Shown here: piece after piece, positions 35,963 through 44,038 of the stretch | Numbering within the stretch: the stretch's first letter is position 1 | Layout of the letters: the number at the start of each line of letters is the position of its first letter | Assembly (NCBI GenBank): GCA_021741065.1 | Contig: JAIOYN010000001.1 | Coordinates: 1 to 64,000 of the forward strand | Origin: Sphingomonadaceae bacterium | GTDB lineage: Bacteria > Pseudomonadota > Alphaproteobacteria > Sphingomonadales > Sphingomonadaceae | Length of the DNA: 64,000 nucleotides | Direction: 5' to 3' | The notes under the pieces: generated by a model | The model's input: the letters and a program-made list of their open reading frames with translations, nothing else | What the model was told of the DNA's origin: nothing | Databases searched by the model: none | Program-made: the position numbers and the translations under genes

Positions 35963-37219
35963 ATGGCGCGCATAGTAATGAAATTTGGCGGCACGTCGAT
36001 GGCCGGTACCGAACGCATCCGCCGCGTTGCCCAATTGGTCAAGCGTCAAGCCGAACGCGGCGACGAAGTGGCTGTCGTCGTTTCTGCCATGGCGGGGGAT
36101 ACGGACCGCCTTGTTAATTTCTGTCGCGAAGCCAATGCGCTTTATGATCCAGCCGAATATGATGTGGTTGTGGCCGCTGGGGAGCAGATTACCGCTGGCT
36201 TGCTGGCTATCACGCTGCAAGCACTAGGTTGCGAAGCCCGCAGTTGGTTGGGATGGCAAATGCCGATCCATACCGATGATGCCCATGCCAAAGCGCGGAT
36301 CGGGGCGATTGATACTGACGATTTGCTGGCGTCGATGAAGGCGGGCAATATTGCCGTCATTCCCGGGTTTCAGGGCCTGACCGATGACAACCGCATCACC
36401 ACTTTAGGTCGAGGCGGGTCGGACACATCGGCGGTTGCGGTTGCTGCGGCGATAAAGGCTGACCGCTGCGATATCTACACCGACGTCGATGGCGTTTACA
36501 CCACAGACCCGCGCATCGTGGCCCGCGCGCGCAAGCTTAAAGCGGTCACCTACGAAGAAATGCTTGAGCTGGCCTCAGTGGGTTCAAAAGTATTGCAAAC
36601 CCGCTCGGTCGGCCTTGCGATGAAGGAAGGCGTGCGGGTTCAAGTGCTGTCCTCCTTCATTGACGATAGCGCCCCCGATGCCGACAGCATCCCCGGCACG
36701 ATGATACTGACCGACGCAGAATTGGAGAATAGCCAAGTGGAACGCCAACTGATCACCGGCATCGCGCATGATAAAAATGAAGCGAAAATCACGCTCACCC
36801 GCGTCCCGGACCGTCCCGGCGCCGTCGCCAATATCTTCACGCCGTTGGCCGATGCCAACATCAACGTCGATATGATCATTCAAAATGTGGGCCGTGATAA
36901 GGGCGAAACCGACGTGACCTTCACATGCCCGCAAGCCGACCTTGCGCGTTGCACCGACATTCTCGAAAACCGCCGCGATGCCATTGGCTATAACCGCCTG
37001 ATCCCCGACACCAAGGTTGCGAAAATCTCGGTGGTCGGCGTCGGTATGAAAAGCCATGCCGGCGTTGCCTCGACCATGTTCAGCAGCCTTGCCGACCGCA
37101 AAATCAACATTCAGGCGATTTCGACGTCCGAAATCAAAGTCAGCGTGTTGATTGACGAGGATGAAACCGAGCTCGCGGTCCGCGTGCTGCATACGGCTTA
37201 TGGGTTGGATGCGGAGTGA
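35963..37219 (+). CDS. lysC: Aspartate kinase
   Basis: A 418-residue aspartokinase catalysing the first step to lysine, threonine, methionine and diaminopimelate. The kinase domain begins RIVMKFGGTSMAG and contains GRGGSDTSAVAVAAAIKADRCDIYTDVDGVYTTDPR; two C-terminal ACT domains (ITLTRVPDRPGAVANIF and KISVVGVGMKSHAGVASTMF) bind lysine/threonine for feedback. The ATG for MARIVMKFGG has AAGG five bases ahead; an ATG four codons earlier is less suitable. No internal start of the beta subunit was examined in detail. The next gene follows by 20 bases. Confidence 0.96.
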   Translation: MARIVMKFGGTSMAGTERIRRVAQLVKRQAERGDEVAVVVSAMAGDTDRLVNFCREANALYDPAEYDVVVAAGEQITAGLLAITLQALGCEARSWLGWQMPIHTDDAHAKARIGAIDTDDLLASMKAGNIAVIPGFQGLTDDNRITTLGRGGSDTSAVAVAAAIKADRCDIYTDVDGVYTTDPRIVARARKLKAVTYEEMLELASVGSKVLQTRSVGLAMKEGVRVQVLSSFIDDSAPDADSIPGTMILTDAELENSQVERQLITGIAHDKNEAKITLTRVPDRPGAVANIFTPLADANINVDMIIQNVGRDKGETDVTFTCPQADLARCTDILENRRDAIGYNRLIPDTKVAKISVVGVGMKSHAGVASTMFSSLADRKINIQAISTSEIKVSVLIDEDETELAVRVLHTAYGLDAE

Positions 37220-37239
37220 AGAAAAATTGGTTCTAACAT

Positions 37240-38238
37240 ATGACTAAACTCCAACATCTCATGCAACGCGGCACGGACTTTTTGGGCTGCGACGTAGCGA
37301 TTATGTGCGGGGCTATGTCTTGGGTGTCGGAACGCAATCTTGTGTCGGCAATTTCCAATGCGGGTGGCTTTGGCGTCATTGCCTGTGGTGCAATGACACC
37401 TGCGTTGTTGGACGCAGAAATTGCGGCGACGAAAGCGCTGACGTCGAAGCCCTTTGGTGTGAACCTGATCACCATGCATCCTCAGATCATGGAACTGATT
37501 GCGATATGTGCGCGCCATCAGGTCAGCCATGTCGTGCTGGCAGGCGGACTGCCGCCCAAGGGCAGTATCGAGGCGATCAAGGAATTTGGCGCGAAGGTGG
37601 TTTGCTTTGCCCCTGCGCTCACGCTTGCAAAAAAATTCGCGCGTTCCGGCGTTGATGCGCTGGTCATTGAGGGCAGCGAGGCAGGCGGCCATATTGGGCC
37701 TGTGGCGACGTCTGTGTTGGCGCAGGAAATCTTGCCAGAACTTGGCGACCAATTACCGATTTTCGTCGCGGGCGGCATTGCCCGTGGCGGCGCAGTGGCA
37801 AGCTATCTGGAAATGGGCGCTGCAGGGGTTCAATTGGGCACGCGCTTTGTTTGCGCACATGAAAGCATCGCACACCCCAATTTCAAGGCCGCGTTCCTGC
37901 GCGCGAATGCGCGCGATGCGGTCGCCAGTGTGCAAATTGACCCCCGCTTGCCCGTCATTCCCGTTCGGGCGTTGAAGAATAAGGGTACCGAAGAGTTTAC
38001 CAAGAAACAGGTCGAAATTGCGGCGATGCTTGATCGCGGCGAAATTGATATGGAAACGGCGCAGCTTGAGATCGAAAAATATTGGGCAGGGGCGCTGCGC
38101 CGCGCGGTGATTGATGGCGATGTCGAATATGGCTCCGTCATGGCCGGGCAATCGGTGGGCATGGTCCATGTGGAGCGGCCTGTCGTGGATATCATCGCAA
38201 AGCTGTTGGATGAAGCCAACGCCGCTTTGGCTAGGTGA
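37240..38238 (+). CDS. Nitronate monooxygenase family protein (2-nitropropane dioxygenase-like)
   Basis: A 332-residue FMN TIM-barrel protein of the nitronate monooxygenase/FabK superfamily. Marks: PIMCGAMS-like opening (VAIMCGAMSWVSERNLVSAISNAGGFGVIACG), PFGVNLIT, the EGSEAGGHIG loop containing the catalytic-type His, and FVAGGIARGGAVASYLEMGAAGVQLGTRF binding the FMN phosphate. These enzymes oxidise nitronates, or reduce enoyl-ACP in FabK relatives; the GSEAGGHIG motif favours the former group. It lies 20 bases after lysC on the same strand but has no evident link to it. Confidence 0.88.
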   Translation: MTKLQHLMQRGTDFLGCDVAIMCGAMSWVSERNLVSAISNAGGFGVIACGAMTPALLDAEIAATKALTSKPFGVNLITMHPQIMELIAICARHQVSHVVLAGGLPPKGSIEAIKEFGAKVVCFAPALTLAKKFARSGVDALVIEGSEAGGHIGPVATSVLAQEILPELGDQLPIFVAGGIARGGAVASYLEMGAAGVQLGTRFVCAHESIAHPNFKAAFLRANARDAVASVQIDPRLPVIPVRALKNKGTEEFTKKQVEIAAMLDRGEIDMETAQLEIEKYWAGALRRAVIDGDVEYGSVMAGQSVGMVHVERPVVDIIAKLLDEANAALAR

Positions 38239-38317
38239 TAGATCATCCTCCCCATCGACTGAAGATGGGAAAAATTACCGTCTTGCCAACACAACACAGC
38301 GTGCGCATATCCGGTGC

Positions 38318-38791
38318 ATGAACGATAACAATTTGCCGGAACTTACCCCGCTTGATCCTGCATTTATAACGACAAGCCGGATAGCCACCGCGCTGGGCTT
38401 GCTACCATTTGTGATTGGAGCTGGCGTGCTGGAGTTTGCACAACTGCTACCGCCTGGCAGCTTTCTTGTGCCTGTGTTTTTGGTCTATGCGTTCGTCGCA
38501 TATACTGTGCCCGCCCGCAAATATCGGCATTGGGGCTATGATATGGGAACCGACCGGCTGCGCGTTGTGCGTGGATATATGTTCTACAGCGACACGATTG
38601 TGCCCTTTGGACGCATCCAGCATATTGATGTGGACCAAGGCCCAATCGACCGGCGTTATGGCCTTGCGAAGCTGACGGTGCACACGGCCGGTAATCACAA
38701 CAGCACCGTGGCGCTGCCGGGCTTGGCGCATGCCGACGCTCTGGCCATGCGCGAGGCCATTCGCGCCGCTATTCGGCAAGAACTGTTGTGA
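38318..38791 (+). CDS. Bacterial PH-domain membrane protein, YdbS-like
   Basis: A 157-residue protein with two hydrophobic segments (LGLLPFVIGAGVLEFA and FLVPVFLVYAFVAYTV) and one bacterial PH-like (bPH2/DUF304) domain: DRLRVVRGYMFYSDTIVPFGRIQHIDVDQGPIDRRYGLAKLTVHTAG. Such proteins act in pairs with a larger three-domain partner (YdbT); in Bacillus the pair affects resistance to certain bacteriocins, and the molecular role is unknown. The GTG start of the partner gene overlaps its stop (GTGA), so the two are translationally coupled. The upstream open frame is chance overlap with the monooxygenase gene. Confidence 0.88.
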   Translation: MNDNNLPELTPLDPAFITTSRIATALGLLPFVIGAGVLEFAQLLPPGSFLVPVFLVYAFVAYTVPARKYRHWGYDMGTDRLRVVRGYMFYSDTIVPFGRIQHIDVDQGPIDRRYGLAKLTVHTAGNHNSTVALPGLAHADALAMREAIRAAIRQELL

Positions 38792-40329
38792 ACCAAGCCA
38801 TAGATGACCCTGTTGACGTGACAGGGCAGGAAGGCGAACGGTTGCACATAAGCGGCCTGTTCGTCGGTTTTGTTTCGGGCCTGCCGCAATTGCTGTTCCC
38901 GCTGCTTGCTGCGGTTTTTGGCGCGCGCAAAGCAGACAATCCTGCGCTCATACCGATAATGATCGCGGCTGTGCTGGCGATCAGTCTATTCTTCCGCTGG
39001 CTTGGATGGCGGCGTTTTCGCTATCATGTCGGCGCGGATGATATCCGCGTGGAAAAAGGGATATTGAACCGCACGGCCCGTTCCATTCCCTATGACCGCA
39101 TTCAGGATGTAAGCATTGAGCAAAAGCTGCTGGCGCGCTTGATGGGGCTGAGCGAGGTCAAGTTTGAAACAGGCGGTGGCGATGGTGATGACGCTACGTT
39201 ACGCTTCGTCACTTTGGAGGAGGCGAACCGGTTGCGCGCGTTAATCCGCGCGCGCAAGGCGGACGAAGTGGTCGCGCAAGATGTGCCACAAATAGCGGAA
39301 CCCGAGGATGCGGAAACCATTTTCGCGATGGATGACAAGCGTGTGCTTATCCTTGGCCTCTATTCCTTTTCACTCATCATTTTTGCAGTTCTTGGTGGCC
39401 TTGCCCAACAGTTTGATTTTTTACTGCCGTTCGAGTTTTGGGACTTTAAACGCTGGGCGGGCCTCGCCGAAGAAAGCGGGGTGAACGTCAACAGTATCAA
39501 TCACGTCGGCATGGCAGCGCAATTGATCTTGGCCTTTGGTGCGTTCAGTAGTCTTATTTTCATTGGCTTTGTCACCGGCGTTGCCCGTACATTTTTGCGC
39601 GAATACGGGTTCCGCCTAACGCAGACGGCAAAGGGGTTCAGGCGACGGCGCGGCCTGTTCACGTTGACTGATGTTGTGATGCCCACGCATCGAGTGCAGG
39701 CGGCGGTTGTGCAGACCGGACCGATCCGCAAACGGCGCGGCTGGCACAGCCTGAAATTTGTCAGCTTGGCGCAGGATAGCAAGCAAGAAAGCAACTATGT
39801 CGCCGCGCCATTGGCTACATTGGACGAGCTGTGGCGCATATCGAAGGCCGCAGGGATTGCCGCACCTGATGGCGATGAACGGCTACGCAAAGGCGCAGCA
39901 TTGCACTGGATTATTCATCTGTGCCTGCTCATGCCGCCTTCACTGATCGCGATGACAGCATTGGTGATTTTTGCCGACGCATCCCTTGCGCCGACGCTGT
40001 TGTTGGCGCTGTTGTTGGTGATTGCGGCATTCCTGTTTTGGTGTGACTGGCGCAGTTATCGCTTCGGGCTGGATGATCAGCAATTATACCTTCGGCGCGG
40101 TTGGTGGCAGCAGCGATTGACGCTTGCGCCGCAGCTAAAGGTGCAAAGCGTGGAGATTGCGCAAGGGCCATTGGCGCGGCGTTATGGCCTCGCGTCGCTC
40201 AAATTCGGGATTGCAGGCGGCACGCTGGAAATCGTGGCCCTGCCGCTGTCGACGGCGCAGGCCATTCGCGCGGCGGTTATGGAAAAGGTCGCCGCTGTTA
40301 ACTATTCAGCGATTAATCAATCGCGTTAG
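38788..40329 (+). CDS. Bacterial PH-domain membrane protein, YdbT-like
   Basis: A 513-residue membrane protein with three pairs of hydrophobic helices, each followed by a bPH2/DUF304 domain: RVEKGILNRTARSIPYDRIQDVSIEQ (about 88-115), RRRGLFTLTDVVMPTHRVQAAVVQTGPIRKRRGWHSLKF (about 290-330), and LRRGWWQQRLTLAPQLKVQSVEIAQGPLARRYGLASLKF (about 432-470). It is the larger partner of the preceding YdbS-like protein, with which it shares a GTGA overlap. Role unknown, probably at the cytoplasmic membrane. Its 3' end overlaps the convergent PhoD-like gene by 17 bases. Confidence 0.88.
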   Translation: MNQAIDDPVDVTGQEGERLHISGLFVGFVSGLPQLLFPLLAAVFGARKADNPALIPIMIAAVLAISLFFRWLGWRRFRYHVGADDIRVEKGILNRTARSIPYDRIQDVSIEQKLLARLMGLSEVKFETGGGDGDDATLRFVTLEEANRLRALIRARKADEVVAQDVPQIAEPEDAETIFAMDDKRVLILGLYSFSLIIFAVLGGLAQQFDFLLPFEFWDFKRWAGLAEESGVNVNSINHVGMAAQLILAFGAFSSLIFIGFVTGVARTFLREYGFRLTQTAKGFRRRRGLFTLTDVVMPTHRVQAAVVQTGPIRKRRGWHSLKFVSLAQDSKQESNYVAAPLATLDELWRISKAAGIAAPDGDERLRKGAALHWIIHLCLLMPPSLIAMTALVIFADASLAPTLLLALLLVIAAFLFWCDWRSYRFGLDDQQLYLRRGWWQQRLTLAPQLKVQSVEIAQGPLARRYGLASLKFGIAGGTLEIVALPLSTAQAIRAAVMEKVAAVNYSAINQSR

Positions 40330-41470
40330 CCACCTGCGTTTCAATCACGCTGCCATCATCCTTGCGCAATGTCATCGTTACCTTTTTGGTCGCCCAATCA
40401 ATGTCGATCTGCCCAAAATTGGGGATGCCCCAGAACCCGCCTGTTCGGCGTGGATCGGGTTCCCGTTCACTGCCATCACCTTTGCCAAAAGCGAAATTGA
40501 GCGAACTGGATGTAAAATCCCATAATGGCTTGGAAAGGCCGGCGGCATTTGTCTTGTAGAAACCGCCGCTATGCCGGTCACCGGTCAGGAAAATGGCGTT
40601 GTTCACGCCCTTTTGACCAAGCAATGCATATAGGCGATCGCGTTCCTTGGGAAAATTGGTCCAGCCTTCGAAATTATGCGCGTCGGTAATCACCTGTGTT
40701 GATGAAATGATGAAGCGGACATCGGCTGGTTTTTCGAGTTCCTGCGCCAGCCAATCCCATTGTGTTTGGCCCAATACCGTCGCTTTGGGGTCCATGTTGG
40801 GAATATACCAACCCAGCGTGGGACCGGGATCGCGATAGGGCATGGTTGCAAGGTCTGACCGGAAAAAGCGGCCGTCGAGTATGATGAACTGCACGCGTTT
40901 GCCCTTTGGTCCGACAATGCGGCTTTCATACACGCCGGGGCGGGATTTTACTTCGTCTGAGGAACCCCAATAAGTTTCATAGGCTTTTTCTGCCCATTCC
41001 TTGAAGGCGAAAGCGCCGCCGGCGTCATTGGCGCCATAATCATGGTCGTCCCATGCCGTCATCATCGGCACGCTGCGGCGGAACCGGTCGAACTCAATGC
41101 GGCTGCTGAGCTTTTTATAGCTTGCGGCCAGCGTCGGGATATCCGCGCCATTGGTGGGCCTTGTGTCGCCATAAACATTGTCACCAATCAGCAGGAACGC
41201 TTGCGGATTTTGCGCGGCAATGACGTCCCAGATTTTCATGTCGCGGTTTTCATTCAGGCAACTGCCAAAGGCGAAACGCGTGATCGCCGTATCCGCCACC
41301 AGAGCGGGGCTGGGGGCTGCCTTAGGCAATTTGGTGTCCATGGTAGCATAATAAGGCCGAAGTGCCTCCTGGGCGCTCTGTGGGGCAATGGGGGCTACAT
41401 TGGACGTCGAGGTGACGTTAATGGCGCAACCGGAGAGTAAGAGCCCGATAATCGGGAGGGCATATTTCAT
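40313..41470 (-). CDS. PhoD-like alkaline phosphatase lipoprotein, last gene of the B12 operon
   Basis: A 385-residue metallophosphatase of the alkaline phosphatase D family. The signal sequence ends in a lipobox (LLLSGCAI), so it should be a lipoprotein facing the periplasm. Core marks: TRFAFGSCLNENRDMKIWDVIAAQ, FLLIGDNVYGDTRP, MTAWDDHDYGANDAGG, IISSTQVITDAHNFEGW and FLTGDRHSGGFY, holding the metal-binding Asp, Asn and His residues. It has no separate PhoD N-terminal domain, unlike the second PhoD in this window. The ATG overlaps the btuD stop as ATGA, placing it under the cobalamin riboswitch. A role with phosphorylated cobamides or their precursors is inference only. Confidence 0.87.
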   Translation of the reverse strand: MKYALPIIGLLLSGCAINVTSTSNVAPIAPQSAQEALRPYYATMDTKLPKAAPSPALVADTAITRFAFGSCLNENRDMKIWDVIAAQNPQAFLLIGDNVYGDTRPTNGADIPTLAASYKKLSSRIEFDRFRRSVPMMTAWDDHDYGANDAGGAFAFKEWAEKAYETYWGSSDEVKSRPGVYESRIVGPKGKRVQFIILDGRFFRSDLATMPYRDPGPTLGWYIPNMDPKATVLGQTQWDWLAQELEKPADVRFIISSTQVITDAHNFEGWTNFPKERDRLYALLGQKGVNNAIFLTGDRHSGGFYKTNAAGLSKPLWDFTSSSLNFAFGKGDGSEREPDPRRTGGFWGIPNFGQIDIDWATKKVTMTLRKDDGSVIETQVANAID

Positions 41471-42243
41471 GATGGGACCTTGCCTTTGATGCATAGCTGT
41501 ATTGTCCCTTCCTCGTCCTTGAAGAGATTCGCGTCAATCCCGTAAACATGTGCTAGATTGGCTGCAGTGATGACGTCTTCGACGCTACCTTGGGCAAACA
41601 ACCTACCTTCGTGCAGCAGCAATATATGATCGGCAAAGCGCACCGCATATTGCAAATCATGCAGCACCGCGACGACGCCTTTTCCGGCTTCGGCCTGCCG
41701 CTGGAGTAAAGCCAAAATGTCGAGCTGAAAGCCGGGATCGAGGTTCGCGAGCGGTTCGTCCGCCAATATCCAATCGGGCTCACTCGCCAACACGCGCGCC
41801 AGCAGAACGCGGGCGCGTTCGCCGCCCGATAGTTGCGTGACTGGACGATCTGCAAAGCCTTCGGTGGCGGTCGCGGACATTGCGGTCGTTATGGCCCTGC
41901 GGTCGTCTGCCGATGGCCCTGTGCCGCGCATATGGGGAATGCGACCAAGCGCGACCAAAGCCTCTGATGTGATGGCCCAATGCGTTTCCGCGCCTTGCGG
42001 CAAAAGGCCAATTTGGCGGGCGCGGTCTGTTGGGGCCATGCGGGCGATGTCGGCGTCATGCAAGCTGGCGCCGCCGGTTTGCGGTCCCAAAAGGCCTGCG
42101 AGGCAAGCGAGCAAGGTGGATTTTCCTGCGCCATTCGGGCCCAGAATGACAGTGAATTTTCCGGCTTCAAATGTCGCGTTGATCGCATCCAATATGCGCC
42201 TTTCGCCATAAGAAAAACCAAGATTTCGAACGATCAGGGTCAT
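41467..42243 (-). CDS. btuD: Vitamin B12 ABC transporter ATP-binding protein
   Basis: A 258-residue ATPase of the FecCD-type importer family. Walker A is LGPNGAGKSTLLACLAG, the signature LSGGERARVLLARVLASEP, Walker B WILADEPLANLD, and the switch His is in VAVLHDLQYAVRFADHILLL. FecE, HmuV and BtuD are hard to tell apart by sequence; the name rests on the operon (btuB, btuF and btuC upstream, cobalamin riboswitch). Start overlaps the btuC stop as ATGA. It ends in the start of the PhoD-like gene. Confidence 0.9.
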   Translation of the reverse strand: MTLIVRNLGFSYGERRILDAINATFEAGKFTVILGPNGAGKSTLLACLAGLLGPQTGGASLHDADIARMAPTDRARQIGLLPQGAETHWAITSEALVALGRIPHMRGTGPSADDRRAITTAMSATATEGFADRPVTQLSGGERARVLLARVLASEPDWILADEPLANLDPGFQLDILALLQRQAEAGKGVVAVLHDLQYAVRFADHILLLHEGRLFAQGSVEDVITAANLAHVYGIDANLFKDEEGTIQLCIKGKVPS

Positions 42244-43205
42244 GCATTACCCCTTCGATAGCGCAGCAGCAGCAATAGGAAAAACGGCGCGCCCAGCACG
42301 GCCATGGCAATACCCAGCCGCACTTCGCTGGGGCCGGGGAGCAAGCGGACAAGGCTATCGGCGGTCAGCGTCAGGATCGCGCCGCCCAAGGCCGAGGGCA
42401 GCAATATTTTTGATGGCTGCTCCCCATAAAGGGCGCGGATGAGATGCGGGACGATCAACCCGACAAAGCCGACCACGCCCGATACCGCAACCGATGCGCC
42501 AACGGCGAGACCAACGCCTAGCACGATAATCCACTGTAACCGGAACAGGTTGATACCAAGGCTCCGCGCGCCATTTTCGCCCAAGGTCAGCGCATCCAGT
42601 GCGCGGCCAGTGGAGAGCAATAATGCAACGCCCAGCGCCATGAAGGGCAAAGCTGTCGCAACATCGACCATCAACCGGTCGGTGAGTGCGCCCATCAGCC
42701 AGTTGATAATCTCGCTCGCGGCAAAGGGGTTCGGCGCGATGCTGATGATAAAAGCGGTCAGCGCACCCGCCAAAGTCGACAACACCATGCCACCCAAGAT
42801 AAAACCAATGGGGCCGCCGTTCCTTGAAATTGCTAGTAATAACAATATGCTAGACCCTGCTCCTAACATCGCGCAAGCGAATAGACCGAAGGGCAGCAAG
42901 TTGAGCCCAAGGTAAATCGCCCCGACGCCGCCCAGTGCCGCGCTGGCCGACACGCCCAGCACCGTCGGGTCCGCCAGCGGATTGCGCAGATAGCCCTGCA
43001 GCACCGCGCCCGAAAGCCCGAGTACCGCGCCAATGCAAAGGCCAAGTAGCGCGCGGGGCAGGCGCAGTTCCAGGAAAATCCAGCCATCGGCGCTATCTGC
43101 CGCCCATGAACTCGGCCAGATCCAGACCTTCCCCGCCATCAACGATAGCAGGAACGCCGCGAGCGTAAGGAGCAACAGGAGCGATGTTAAGCCGCGGTTA
43201 TTCAT
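42240..43205 (-). CDS. btuC: Vitamin B12 ABC transporter permease
   Basis: A 321-residue FecCD-family permease with about nine to ten hydrophobic segments, forming the membrane channel as a dimer. Family blocks: LRLPRALLGLCIGAVLGLSGAVLQGYLRNPLADPTVLGVSASAALG, GAAL-type GFILGGMVLSTLAGALTAFI, and VSGVVGFVGLIVPHLIRALYG, the last being the region that meets the ATPase. Cobalamin specificity is inferred from the riboswitch and neighbours. Start overlaps the btuF stop as ATGA. Confidence 0.92.
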   Translation of the reverse strand: MNNRGLTSLLLLLTLAAFLLSLMAGKVWIWPSSWAADSADGWIFLELRLPRALLGLCIGAVLGLSGAVLQGYLRNPLADPTVLGVSASAALGGVGAIYLGLNLLPFGLFACAMLGAGSSILLLLAISRNGGPIGFILGGMVLSTLAGALTAFIISIAPNPFAASEIINWLMGALTDRLMVDVATALPFMALGVALLLSTGRALDALTLGENGARSLGINLFRLQWIIVLGVGLAVGASVAVSGVVGFVGLIVPHLIRALYGEQPSKILLPSALGGAILTLTADSLVRLLPGPSEVRLGIAMAVLGAPFFLLLLLRYRRGNA

Positions 43206-44038
43206 GGCCTATCCTTGCCGAAGGACGCGCGGGTTTTCTTTAGTATCGCCGACACTTTGATAATGGTCGGACCGCCGCAGAATAACAGCCTGTCCGGGAA
43301 TTCTATTATGCGTGTGCGGTCCCCCAAATACGCCAGCAGCCTTTGCCGCGCGCTGATGTCGCGGGCATTCGAACCGGGCTTCTGCGTGGGCATGAAGATC
43401 ACCACTGGCGGGTTGCGCATCAGGGTCTCTAACGGCAGCACCCCCCATGAGGATAGTCCATATTGTGCGCTGGCGTTGCGAAAGCCGTGGCGTGCCAGCA
43501 ATTCGTCCTGCAACGTGCCTTTACCCGCCACAAATCCACCATTTTGCCAGATAATGGCCGACACAAATGGGCCTGAAAATTGGGTGCTGGGTAAAGATTC
43601 CTGAATGTGGGAAATCAGGGCTTCTCCGGCATCTGTCCTGTCGAGTACGGCCGCGATTGTCCGGATCTGCTGCATGTCTTCGGCGATGGTCGGCGCGACC
43701 CCCAATGCCACGGTTTTAATGCCCGCCCGCGCAAGAACCGCGTTGGTGCCTCCACTGGCAAGATTTCCCGTCAGCACCATCTTGGGCCGCGCCAACAATA
43801 CTTCCTCTGCGCTGATGCCAATGGCGGGCAATTGCCGCGCCCATGTCAAAGGGGCAGATGCGCTATTGGGGTCGTGCGAATATATACTCACCGCCGTGAC
43901 TTGGCCGGGCAATGCTATTTCGGCGAGCACTGCATCAATGCAAGGATTGTTCGACACGACGCCATGCGGTGCAATGGCGGGCTGGCTGGCGCATCCCGCC
44001 AAGGCAAAAGCCGCAAGGAGGCACACGCCAAAGCGCAT
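43202..44038 (-). CDS. btuF: Cobalamin-binding periplasmic lipoprotein
   Basis: A 278-residue substrate-binding protein of the FecB/BtuF cluster. It begins with a lipoprotein signal (LLAAFALAGC, Cys16), so it is membrane-anchored in the periplasm rather than free. Typical marks are SNNPCIDAVLAEI, LPAIGISAEEVLLARPKMVLTGNLASGG, IRTIAAVLDRTDAGEAL and the late FPDRLLFCGGPTIIKVSAIL. It would deliver cobamide from BtuB to BtuCD. The ATG shares bases with the btuB stop (TGATG); an adjacent in-frame TTG is a poorer start. Confidence 0.88.
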   Translation of the reverse strand: MRFGVCLLAAFALAGCASQPAIAPHGVVSNNPCIDAVLAEIALPGQVTAVSIYSHDPNSASAPLTWARQLPAIGISAEEVLLARPKMVLTGNLASGGTNAVLARAGIKTVALGVAPTIAEDMQQIRTIAAVLDRTDAGEALISHIQESLPSTQFSGPFVSAIIWQNGGFVAGKGTLQDELLARHGFRNASAQYGLSSWGVLPLETLMRNPPVVIFMPTQKPGSNARDISARQRLLAYLGDRTRIIEFPDRLLFCGGPTIIKVSAILKKTRASFGKDRP